Shown in pieces: positions 7,021 to 15,882 of a stretch of DNA of 20,089 bases. Under the pieces are notes generated by a model. That model worked only from the letters and a program-made list of their open reading frames with translations, ran no database searches and was not told the DNA's origin. Both the position numbers and the translations under genes were made by a program. Positions within the stretch are counted from its first letter, which is position 1, and each line of letters starts with the position of its first letter. The stretch comes from an uncultured Eubacteriales bacterium (GTDB lineage Bacteria > Bacillota > Clostridia > Christensenellales > Aristaeellaceae). The stretch spans positions 1 to 20,089 of the forward strand of contig UQNM01000044.1 of the NCBI GenBank assembly GCA_900542395.1, given 5' to 3'.

Positions 7021-7968
7021 TTAGCCCTGCGTCTCCAGCTTCTCGCAGCCGCGCAGCATTGCGCTTCTGGCGCGCGGGTTGCGCTCGATCTCCTGCGCAT
7101 CCGGCTTGATTCCGCCGCCGCCCAAAACGCGCACGACCGGCTTTTTGCCGCAGATGCACACCGGGATTTTCGGCGGGCAGGTGCAGGGATTCGCCAGCCG
7201 CCGGAACGTCTGCTTGACGATGCGGTCTTCCAGCGAGTGGAACGTCAGCACCGCCAAGTGGCCGCCGGGATTCAGCAGCTCCACCATGTCCTCCAGCGCC
7301 TTTTTGAGCGGGTCCAGCTCGTCGTTGACCGCGATGCGCAGCGCCTGAAACGTGCGGCGCGCGCTGTGGCCGTTGTCCTGCATGCGCACCTTTTTGGGGA
7401 TGGCCGCGTCCACGCACGCCACCAGATCGCCCGTCGTCTCCAGCGGCTTCTGCGCGCGGTGCTCGCAGATGATCTGCGCGATGCGCGCCGCCCACTTTTC
7501 CTCCGAATAATCGCGCAGGATGCGGGTGATCTCCGCCGCGCTCCATGTGTTGACGATCTCCCGCGCCGTCAGCGGCTGATCCTGATCCATGCGCATATCC
7601 AGCGGCGCGTCCGCGTGGTAGGAGAAGCCGCGCTCGGCGGTGTCGAGCTGATGGCTGCTCACGCCGAGGTCGATCATCATGCCGTCGATTTTTTCCACGC
7701 CGCGCTCGGCCAGCAGCGCCTTGACGTCGTGGAAATTGCCCTTGACGGCGGTGAAGTTGCCCGCCGCGCCAAGGCGCTCCGTCGCCGCCGCCAGCGCGTC
7801 GTTGTCGCGGTCGATGCCGTAGAGGTGCCCCGTGCCGTTCAGCCGTCGCAGAATCTCCGCGCTGTGGCCGCCGCCGCCCAGCGTGCCGTCCACATAGACA
7901 CCGCCCTCGCGCACGTCGAGCATATCCACCGTGGGCATGAGCATCACGCTCACATGTTCAAAATTCAT
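7021..7968 (-). CDS. rsmH: 16S rRNA (cytosine-1402-N4)-methyltransferase RsmH
   Basis: RsmH uses S-adenosylmethionine to methylate N4 of C1402 in the 16S rRNA decoding centre. The protein has 315 residues, the normal length. The N-terminus MNFEHVSVML matches the family's usual HVSVLL start. The SAM-binding loop GTLGGGGHS is at 28-36 and GIDRD at 51-55. DLGVSSHQLD (100-109) and GFSYHADAPLDMRMD (114-128) follow, with RTFQALRIAVNDEL and LTFHSLEDRIVKQTF later. Its ATG overlaps the folC stop (ATGA), so the two genes are translationally coupled. In most Bacillota rsmH heads the division and cell wall (dcw) cluster before ftsL, but here no ftsL or penicillin-binding protein gene follows. Confidence 0.97.
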   Translation of the reverse strand: MNFEHVSVMLMPTVDMLDVREGGVYVDGTLGGGGHSAEILRRLNGTGHLYGIDRDNDALAAATERLGAAGNFTAVKGNFHDVKALLAERGVEKIDGMMIDLGVSSHQLDTAERGFSYHADAPLDMRMDQDQPLTAREIVNTWSAAEITRILRDYSEEKWAARIAQIICEHRAQKPLETTGDLVACVDAAIPKKVRMQDNGHSARRTFQALRIAVNDELDPLKKALEDMVELLNPGGHLAVLTFHSLEDRIVKQTFRRLANPCTCPPKIPVCICGKKPVVRVLGGGGIKPDAQEIERNPRARSAMLRGCEKLETQG

Positions 7969-9245
7969 CGCTTGTCCCTTTCTTCCCTCAGCACCGTTCT
8001 CATCTCGCCGATCAGATACAGCGAGCCCGCGCAGACGACGTTGCCCTCCGGCCCGGCCAGCCGCCGCGCCTCCTCCAGCGCATCCTTCACATGGGCAAAG
8101 GCGTAGGCGCGGATCCCCTGCGCCTCAAATTCCTTCGCCAGCTCCCCGGCGGGCATGGCGCGCGGGATGTTCGGCTGGGTGCAGACGACGCAGCGCACGC
8201 GCGCGGCGAGGCGCTGGCACATCTTTTCCGTTTCCTTGTCGCGCATCATCGCGCTGATGAGCACGGTGTTCTCTTTCGGCATCCACCGGTCGAGGTATCC
8301 GCAGAGCGCGCGAACGCCGGGGTCGTTGTGCGCGCCGTCGAGCAGCACGCGCCCGAAGTATTCCAGCCGCCCCGGCCAATGCACGTCCGCCAGCCCCGCG
8401 CGAACGGCGCTCGTCGGAATCTTGAAGCCCCTTTTCTTGAGCGCCAGCAGCGCGCCCAGCGCCGCGCAGGCGTTATCCGCCTGATGGCGGCCGCAGAGAG
8501 AGACGGTCAGCGCCTTGAGCCGCTCGCCGCCGAAGGCCACGTCGAACGTGATCCGCGTGCGCTCCTCCTTGACGTTTTCCGCCGTCAGGGAAAGGATGGG
8601 CAGCTCCTTGCCCTTCGCCGCCGCCAGCAGCACGCCGCGCGCGGCCTTCTCCTGCCGCCCCAGCACGACGGGCACGTCGGTCTTCATAATCCCCGCCTTT
8701 TCCAGCGCGATCTGCTCGATCGTGTCGCCGAGGAACTGCATGTGATCCATGCCGACCTCGGTGATGACGCTGACCGCCGGGGTGATGATATTCGTCGGGT
8801 CGAGCCGGCCGCCGAGGCCGACCTCGATCACCGCGACATTGACCTTTTCCTTCGCGAAGCAGCAAAACGCGAGCGCCGTGCCCAATTCGAACTCGGTGAT
8901 CTGCACGCCGTCCTTTTCGCAGGCCTCCACCGCGGGCCATACGCTTTCCACCAGCGCGGCCAGCTTGTCGCCCGCAATCGGTTCGCCGTTGATGCGGATG
9001 CGCTCGTTGTATACCTCGATATAGGGCGAGGTATACAGCCCGGTCTTGTATCCCGCCGCGCGGAGCATGCGCTCGATCATCGCGCAGCAGGAGCCCTTGC
9101 CGTTCGTTCCGGCGACGTGCACCATGGTCAGCTTTTCCTGCGGATTGCCGAGCCTGCCCATCAGGGCGCGCATATTTTCAAGGCCGTTTTTGCAGCCGGT
9201 CGGGTAAACGCTGTGAATCTTTTCAATCGCTTCTTTTTCCGTCAT
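7965..9245 (-). CDS. folC: Folylpolyglutamate synthase / dihydrofolate synthase
   Basis: This enzyme adds glutamate to dihydropteroate and/or to reduced folates, with ATP, to make and retain folate cofactors in the cytoplasm. The protein is 426 residues long, normal for FolC. The P-loop HVAGTNGKGS lies at 43-52. YTSPYIEVYNERIRING (71-87) and GLGGRLDPTN (143-152) are classic Mur-ligase/FolC blocks. The ligase-type RHQADNA and LLDGAHNDPG follow in the second half. Whether it is bifunctional cannot be decided from motifs alone. ATG 9245 follows AAAGGGGGG by about 7 bases. A near-consensus promoter lies just upstream, and the stop overlaps rsmH by 4 bases. Confidence 0.96.
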   Translation of the reverse strand: MTEKEAIEKIHSVYPTGCKNGLENMRALMGRLGNPQEKLTMVHVAGTNGKGSCCAMIERMLRAAGYKTGLYTSPYIEVYNERIRINGEPIAGDKLAALVESVWPAVEACEKDGVQITEFELGTALAFCCFAKEKVNVAVIEVGLGGRLDPTNIITPAVSVITEVGMDHMQFLGDTIEQIALEKAGIMKTDVPVVLGRQEKAARGVLLAAAKGKELPILSLTAENVKEERTRITFDVAFGGERLKALTVSLCGRHQADNACAALGALLALKKRGFKIPTSAVRAGLADVHWPGRLEYFGRVLLDGAHNDPGVRALCGYLDRWMPKENTVLISAMMRDKETEKMCQRLAARVRCVVCTQPNIPRAMPAGELAKEFEAQGIRAYAFAHVKDALEEARRLAGPEGNVVCAGSLYLIGEMRTVLREERDKR

Positions 9246-9269
9246 GGGGAATCCCCCCTTTCATCCTTT

Positions 9270-9298
9270 TTTATAAGCCATAAAAGAAGGGTTGTCAA
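9270..9298 (-). promoter_or_regulatory. Sigma-A type promoter of folC-rsmH
   Basis: On the minus strand, TTGACA (9298-9293) and TATAAA (9275-9270) are separated by exactly 17 bases. The expected start is near 9263, giving a leader of under 20 bases that consists mostly of the ribosome site. The -35 overlaps the valS terminator hairpin. Confidence 0.82.
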
Positions 9299-9322
9299 GC
9301 CTGAATCGCCCTGACAGCCCTT
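9282..9322 (-). terminator. Intrinsic terminator of valS
   Basis: On the minus strand AAGGG-C-TGTCA pairs with TGACA-A-CCCTT, a 10-bp stem with one mismatch and a 14-base loop. CTTTTA follows. It starts about 6 bases after the valS stop and contains the -35 of the folC promoter in its 3' arm. Confidence 0.65.
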
Positions 9323-9328
9323 TGAGCT

Positions 9329-12040
<2,712 letters not shown>

Positions 12041-12067
12041 AGTCGTTTCCTTTCTCTCTATGCTCCA

Positions 12068-12235
12068 TTAAACGGTAAACACCATCAACGCGCCGACGAC
12101 GGCCAGCGCCACGCCGAGCAGCTTCATCTGCGGCACGTTCTTCTCCCTGTGGCAGAGCTTGTCGCTGAAAAACGTCAGCAGCGCGCCGACCGCCAGGGCG
12201 CAGATTCCCGGAATCATACCCGCCTGAAAATTCAT
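12068..12235 (-). CDS. Small 55-residue two-helix membrane protein upstream of valS
   Basis: This open frame encodes 55 residues starting MNFQAGMIPG. I do not recognise the family. Two hydrophobic segments (about 8-24, IPGICALAVGALLTFFS, and 39-55, LLGVALAVVGALMVFTV) flank a polar loop DKLCHREKNVPQMK at 25-38. By the positive-inside rule the loop should be cytoplasmic. Cysteines are at 12 and 28. ATG 12235 follows AAGGGAG at about 8 bases. Codon use resembles the neighbours, with GC-rich third positions. The stop lies 27 bases before valS and no terminator intervenes, so it should be co-transcribed with valS from the T-box promoter. The GxxxA/G-rich helices suggest self-association, or relation to one hairpin of a larger transporter family. 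That is speculation. Confidence 0.7.
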   Translation of the reverse strand: MNFQAGMIPGICALAVGALLTFFSDKLCHREKNVPQMKLLGVALAVVGALMVFTV

Positions 12236-12253
12236 ACGCATGTCTCCCTTGTG

Positions 12254-12470
12254 ACTCCCTCAGTCACGCCTTTGGCGTGCCAGCTCCCTCGAAGAGGGAG
12301 CTCTAGGCTGCGGATTAAACCGCGCTTTTAATTACGTCCTTTTGGCATACGCACGACAGTGCGAAGATCATCCCTCCCTCCTAGAGGGACGTTTGAAATC
12401 GTCGCCGCCTGTGGCGGATTCAGACGATGAAAACGCCGAAGGTTGGCTGCCGAAGGCAGACGGAAGGAGT
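12254..12470. mobile_element. MITE-like hairpin-chain element, copy 1 (217 bp)
   Basis: The two ends form a 12-base imperfect inverted repeat (ACTCCCTCAGTC and, from the other end, ACTCCTTCCGTC; 10 of 12 match). The inside is a chain of hairpins, including CACGCC-TTT-GGCGTG (12265-12279), AGCTCCCTC-GAA-GAGGGAGCT (12282-12302), TCCCTC-CTA-GAGGGA and a nested ATCGTC/GACGAT stem. No protein is encoded. On the minus strand its first 22 bases are identical to the start of copy 2 (15687-15826). It abuts the U-tract of the T-box terminator. I see no clear target-site duplication. Confidence 0.68.
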
Positions 12471-12693
12471 AAAAAAACGCAGACCGCCTCGCCCCAAAGG
12501 ACGCAGCGCTCTGCGTGGTACCACCTTCATTTACACCCAAAAGGATGCCTCTTTGCGCTGTATCGGGCGCACCCTGTCCCTCCAAAGCGACCTTCCGCGC
12601 GCGCTCTCTCCGAATCGCCTTGCAGCCCATGGGCGATTCTCTCTGACGGCGGCACGCGCGTACTCCTCTTTTTCAACGGGAAGCTCATATACA
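12471..12693 (-). promoter_or_regulatory. T-box riboswitch, valine specifier
   Basis: The core T-box AAGGTGGTACCACG lies at 12527-12514 on the minus strand, with its partner GTCCTTT about 15 bases further on (antiterminator). The competing terminator pairs ACGCAGA (12516-12510) with TCTGCGT (12483-12477) and ends in seven T. Stem I begins after GAGGAGTA (S-turn motif, about 12668-12661) and has the CAGAGAG motif and an AATCGCC/GGCGATT apical stem. In the specifier loop, GAAGGTCGC places GTC (12591-12589) as the codon, that is valine. The TGGT bulge would pair with an ACCA tRNA end. Uncharged tRNA-Val should allow read-through into the small gene and valS. Confidence 0.95.
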
Positions 12694-12699
12694 TGGATT

Positions 12700-12728
12700 A
12701 TTATAGGCGGTTTTCGCCGGGTTGTCAA
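12700..12728 (-). promoter_or_regulatory. Consensus promoter of the T-box-valS operon
   Basis: TTGACA (12728-12723) and TATAAT (12705-12700) on the minus strand are both perfect hexamers with a 17-base spacer. The predicted start is about 12693. It begins 13 bases after the stop codon of the glycosyltransferase gene. A perfect promoter fits a leader controlled by termination rather than initiation. Confidence 0.93.
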
Positions 12729-12741
12729 CGGATTTCTTTTT

Positions 12742-13587
12742 TCATCCGTTCCACCTTTCCAGCAGCGCCCGCCCCAGCTCGCTGTCAACGTCCACCTTGC
12801 GGGCAAAGCAGCAATCCGAGGCGCTCATTTTTTCCAAATCGCCCATGTTCAGCACGGCGGGCAGGCCGCGCTCCGGCTCGTTCCAGATGGAAAAATGTAG
12901 CTCCCGGTTGACGATCCGCGGCTCAAACGCCGTGCCGGAAAACACATTCTGAAAATAGAATTCCTCCGGGATATACGTCGTGCGGAGCCTGCGCAGCAGC
13001 TTTTTCCCCGCGCGGCCGGAGACGGCGTACTGCGCCGCGTCGCGCGGCAGGCTCAGCCAGACCATACCCTTATACGGCAGCGTCAGCCTGCGCCGGATGT
13101 GCAGCATATCCTGCCAGCGGTCGATGCGGCCGACCCAGTTCTGCGTCCTCTCCGACGGATCACGGTAGTTGAGCCAATGCATGAAGTGATAATGCTCGTA
13201 GCGGTGCGCCAGCTCCGGGTTTTCCGCCGTGCTCAGCCGCTGCATGAACAGGCGCGTCTCGCCCGCAAACCGCCGCTCCATCTCGTCCGCGCAGAGCAGC
13301 GGCACATCCTGCGCGCTCATCAGGTGCAGATAATCCACGCGCTCATCCTCAAGCGCCATGCGGCACAGGTCGAGCAGCGCATAGAGGTGGCAGACGCTGC
13401 CCCAGTTGACCTTATATTTACGAATCGCGCGCACATTGGGCAGCGCGTTCAGTTCGTCCACCTGCCGCGCCGTAATCGCCCCCTGCGCGTCCGCGTGGAT
13501 CACGCAAAGCCCTCTTCGGCTCAGCGCCAGCGTCAGCGTTTTGAGCGCCTCGTAATCCTTATAAGCCGTGATGACAAACGCCTGCAT
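12742..13587 (-). CDS. Core-2/I-branching-type beta-1,6-N-acetylglucosaminyltransferase-like protein (GT14)
   Basis: This is a putative glycosyltransferase of 281 residues, resembling bacterial members of the Branch (GT14) family. The start MQAFVITAYKDYEAL is a beta-strand/helix typical of the nucleotide-sugar domain. HADAQG (31-36), VNWGSVCHLYALLDL (60-74) and DYLHLMSAQDVPL (85-97) match the family's WGG/S and the LLSGQDLP-like block. PEEFYFQ (207-213) matches the acidic P-DE-F-Q segment, and the C-terminal FARKVDVDSE is also typical. No membrane helix or signal is seen. The acceptor is unknown; a cell-surface glycan is the usual role. I chose ATG 13587 because AAAGGA precedes it; a longer frame to 13632 would run into a repeat element. 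It sits where codY is expected next to hslU in Bacillus. Confidence 0.82.
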   Translation of the reverse strand: MQAFVITAYKDYEALKTLTLALSRRGLCVIHADAQGAITARQVDELNALPNVRAIRKYKVNWGSVCHLYALLDLCRMALEDERVDYLHLMSAQDVPLLCADEMERRFAGETRLFMQRLSTAENPELAHRYEHYHFMHWLNYRDPSERTQNWVGRIDRWQDMLHIRRRLTLPYKGMVWLSLPRDAAQYAVSGRAGKKLLRRLRTTYIPEEFYFQNVFSGTAFEPRIVNRELHFSIWNEPERGLPAVLNMGDLEKMSASDCCFARKVDVDSELGRALLERWNG

Positions 13588-13604
13588 GGTTTCATCCTTT
13601 CCGG

Positions 13605-13670
13605 GGTGGGACGTTGAGGGCTTTGCCCTCAAACACCCAACAGGAACCTGAGGTTCCTGTACCTCCCGCC
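13605..13670. repeat. 66-bp two-hairpin palindromic element
   Basis: The ends form an imperfect inverted repeat (GGTGGGACGT and, from the other end, GGCGGGAGGT; 8 of 10 match). Inside are two perfect hairpins: TTGAGGGC-TTT-GCCCTCAA (13614-13632) and CAGGAACCT-G-AGGTTCCTG (13641-13659). No coding potential is visible. It lies 17 bases upstream of the glycosyltransferase start and would be in its 5' leader. Confidence 0.7.
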
Positions 13671-13691
13671 TTTTTCAATCATACCGTTTTT

Positions 13692-13724
13692 CAAACGCAA
13701 AAGAGCCGCTGAAATCAGCGGCTC
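13692..13724 (-). terminator. Intrinsic terminator of the hslVU transcript
   Basis: On the minus strand GAGCCGCTG-ATTT-CAGCGGCTC is a perfect 9-bp stem, followed by TTTTGCGTTT. It starts about 17 bases after the hslU stop. It separates the conserved topA-hslU block from the glycosyltransferase gene. Confidence 0.88.
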
Positions 13725-13741
13725 GCGATCTCTATTCTATT

Positions 13742-15097
13742 TTACAGGATATACTGCCTCATGTCCAGCTTTTTACCGTCCCCGCCGAGGTGTTCGGCCA
13801 CATAATCGCCGTTGATCGTCACATCCACGTCCGGCATATCGCCGCCCGCGTTGAAGGAGATATCCTCCAGCATCTTTTCAAACAGCGTATGCAGGCGGCG
13901 TGCGCCGATATCCTCGCGGGTTTCGTTTTCCTGCTGCGCGGCCTGCGCCAGCGCGTCCAGCGCAGATTCCTCAAAGTGCAGATGCACGTGATCGACGGCC
14001 AGCAGCGCCTCGTATTGTCGGGTCAGCGCGTTATCCGTCTGGCTCAGAATCGCCTTGAAATCCTCGCGGGTCAGCGGCTTCAAATTCACGCGCACCGGGA
14101 AACGTCCCTGCAATTCGGGAATGAGATCCGTCACCTTCGCCACATGGAACGCGCCCGCCGCGATAAAGAGCATGTAATCCGTCTTGACCACGCCGTATTT
14201 GGTGTTCACCGTGCTGCCCTCGACGATCGGCAGGATGTCGCGCTGAACGCCCTCGCGGCTCACATCCGGGCCGTTGGCGGAGCGCCCGGCCACCTTGTCG
14301 ATCTCGTCGATGAAGATGATGCCGTCCTGCTCGGCGCGGCGCAGGGCTTCCTCCGTCACCGCGTCCATGTCGATCAGCTTATCCTCTTCCTCGGCGACCA
14401 GCAGACGGCGCGCGTCGGCGACCTTCATGCGGCGCATCTTGGTCTTTTTGGGCATCATGTCGCCCATCATCGAGCCGATGTTCACGCTCGCGCCGTTGAT
14501 CTCCACGTCCTTCGGCGCGTCCTCCACCTCGACCTCGATCTCCATGTCCTCCAGCTCGCCGCGCTGAAGCTGGGCGCGCAGCTCGTCCGCCTTCTGGGCG
14601 ATGCGCTGCTTCTCCTCGGCGGGCAGCTCCGGCTGCTTGGGTTTGTTGCCCAGCAGCACGTCAATCGGGTTGACCGGCTTGCGGTTCGGGTGCAGAATCA
14701 GGTCGATGATGCGCTCCTCGGCGAGCACAGTCGCGCGCACCTTGACCTTCTGGCTGGCCTTCTCCTTGCAGATCCGCACGCTGGCCTCGACCAGATCGCG
14801 GATGATGCTCTCCACGTCGCGGCCGACATAGCCGACCTCGGTGAACTTCGTCGCCTCGACCTTGACAAACGGCGCATCCACCAGCTTGGCCAGACGGCGG
14901 GCGATTTCGGTCTTGCCCACGCCCGTCGGGCCGACCATCAGGATGTTTTTGGGCACGATTTCATCCCGGAGTTCCTCCGGAAGCTGCGCGCGGCGATAGC
15001 GGTTGCGCAGGGCGACGGCAACGGCGCGCTTGGCCTCGTCCTGACCGATGATATAGCGATCCAGCTCGCGAACAACCTGTTTCGGCGTCAATTCCAT
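13742..15097 (-). CDS. hslU: ATP-dependent protease ATPase subunit HslU (ClpY)
   Basis: This is the AAA+ unfoldase that feeds substrates to the HslV peptidase, 451 residues. Walker A GPTGVGKT is at 56-63 and the pore loop GYVGRD at 89-94. The charged, variable I-domain runs from about 110 to 240, and Walker B IFIDEIDK is at 261-268. The short hydrophobic C-terminus MRQYIL is the tail that docks into HslV. I chose ATG 15097 (MELTPKQ) because GGAGG sits 9 bases upstream. An ATG at 15106 directly follows that GGAGG and would be too close. The start lies one base after the hslV stop, so the pair is coupled. A strong terminator follows. Confidence 0.97.
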   Translation of the reverse strand: MELTPKQVVRELDRYIIGQDEAKRAVAVALRNRYRRAQLPEELRDEIVPKNILMVGPTGVGKTEIARRLAKLVDAPFVKVEATKFTEVGYVGRDVESIIRDLVEASVRICKEKASQKVKVRATVLAEERIIDLILHPNRKPVNPIDVLLGNKPKQPELPAEEKQRIAQKADELRAQLQRGELEDMEIEVEVEDAPKDVEINGASVNIGSMMGDMMPKKTKMRRMKVADARRLLVAEEEDKLIDMDAVTEEALRRAEQDGIIFIDEIDKVAGRSANGPDVSREGVQRDILPIVEGSTVNTKYGVVKTDYMLFIAAGAFHVAKVTDLIPELQGRFPVRVNLKPLTREDFKAILSQTDNALTRQYEALLAVDHVHLHFEESALDALAQAAQQENETREDIGARRLHTLFEKMLEDISFNAGGDMPDVDVTINGDYVAEHLGGDGKKLDMRQYIL

Positions 15098-15098
15098 A

Positions 15099-15632
15099 TC
15101 AGGCATCCTCCACAATCACGTTATGGTTGGTGAACACGCAGATATCCGCCGCGATATGCAGCGCCTTTTCGGCGATTTCGTGCGCGGAAAGATCGGTGTT
15201 CTCCTTGAGGGCGCGCGCGGCGGCCATCGCATAGTTGCCGCCGGAACCGACGGCCGCAACGCCGTCATCCGGCTCGATGACCTCGCCCGTGCCGGAGACG
15301 ATCATCAGCGTTTCGCCGCTGGCGACGATCAGCATGGCCTCCAGTTTGCGCATGGCCTTGTCATTGCGCCATTCCTGCGCCAGCTCGACGGCGGCGCGCT
15401 CCAGATTGCCGGAATACTGCTCCAGCTTCGCCTCAAAGCGGTCGCAGAGCGCGAAGGCGTCCGAAACCGTTCCGGCGAAGCCGGTGACGACCTTGCCGCC
15501 GTAGATGCGGCGAACCTTGTGCGCGGTCGCCTTGAAGATGGTGCTTTCGCCCATCGTCACCTGACCGTCGCCCGCGACGGCGATTTTGCCGTCCTTCCTG
15601 ACGGCGCAGATGGTGGTGCCCTTGAGTGTCAT
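15099..15632 (-). CDS. hslV: ATP-dependent protease peptidase subunit HslV (ClpQ)
   Basis: This is the proteasome-like N-terminal nucleophile peptidase of the HslUV complex, 177 residues. The catalytic residue should be Thr6, exposed after removal of MTLKG, giving the mature start TTICAVRKDG. The Bacillus subtilis homologue is known to use an N-terminal serine, so this copy is of the more common threonine type. IAVAGDGQVTMG, the basic KVRRIYGGKVVTGFAG segment and GSGGNYAMAAARAL are family blocks. ATG 15632 follows GGAGG at about 9 bases. Upstream, the position that holds xerC (codV) in Bacillus is a 250-base gap with a palindromic element. Confidence 0.97.
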   Translation of the reverse strand: MTLKGTTICAVRKDGKIAVAGDGQVTMGESTIFKATAHKVRRIYGGKVVTGFAGTVSDAFALCDRFEAKLEQYSGNLERAAVELAQEWRNDKAMRKLEAMLIVASGETLMIVSGTGEVIEPDDGVAAVGSGGNYAMAAARALKENTDLSAHEIAEKALHIAADICVFTNHNVIVEDA

Positions 15633-15686
15633 CTATGTTTACCTCCGATACGTTGCACTGGGTTATGCCGGGACGCTGTCCCGTCA

Positions 15687-15826
15687 ACTCCTTCCGTCTG
15701 CCTTCGGCGGCCACCTCCCTCTGGGAGGGAGGCGCTTCGTATATGCTTCCATTCCGCTCAAAAACTTCTTTTGAGCCGCATCTCTGCCTCAGCGGTTTCC
15801 TCTTTGAGGAAACCGACTGAAGGAGT
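15687..15826. mobile_element. MITE-like hairpin-chain element, copy 2 (140 bp)
   Basis: The ends ACTCCTTCCGTC and (from the other end) ACTCCTTCAGTC match in 11 of 12 bases; with flanking A and T the repeat extends to 13 (15686-15827). Inside are three perfect hairpins: CCTCCCTC-TGG-GAGGGAGG (15714-15732), GCTCAAAA-ACTTC-TTTTGAGC (15756-15776) and CGGTTTCCTC-TTT-GAGGAAACCG (15793-15815). The first 22 bases equal the end of copy 1, read on the opposite strand. It fills most of the trmFO-hslV gap and no protein is encoded. Confidence 0.68.
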
Positions 15827-15836
15827 TCGTTTTCTT

Positions 15837-15875
15837 ATTATAACACGCCGTCCCGATTTTGAACAGGGCGGCGTG
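15837..15875 (-). terminator. Terminator-like hairpin after trmFO, overlapping a TATAAT
   Basis: On the minus strand CACGCCG-CCC pairs with GGG-A-CGGCGTG, then TTATAAT follows. It starts 8 bases after the trmFO stop. TATAAT (15842-15837) is also a perfect -10 hexamer, but the -35 position 17 bases upstream (TGTTCA) is poor. It may therefore serve as terminator, as hslVU promoter, or both. Confidence 0.5.
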
Positions 15876-15882
15876 CGGGGAG

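Noticed and set aside
12254..12470. CRISPR array or tandem repeat interpretation of the hairpin chain
   Set aside because: The hairpins differ in sequence and are not regularly spaced repeats. The terminal inverted repeats fit a MITE/REP-like element better.
13680..13720. A promoter for the glycosyltransferase based on TATGAT after the hslU terminator
   Set aside because: No acceptable -35 lies 16-18 bases upstream, and the hexamer falls just after terminator sequence.
15633..15686. A promoter for hslV at TTGACG near 15686
   Set aside because: No -10 hexamer occurs at suitable spacing; the TTGACG belongs to the edge of the repeat element and a small GGGAC/GTCCC hairpin.
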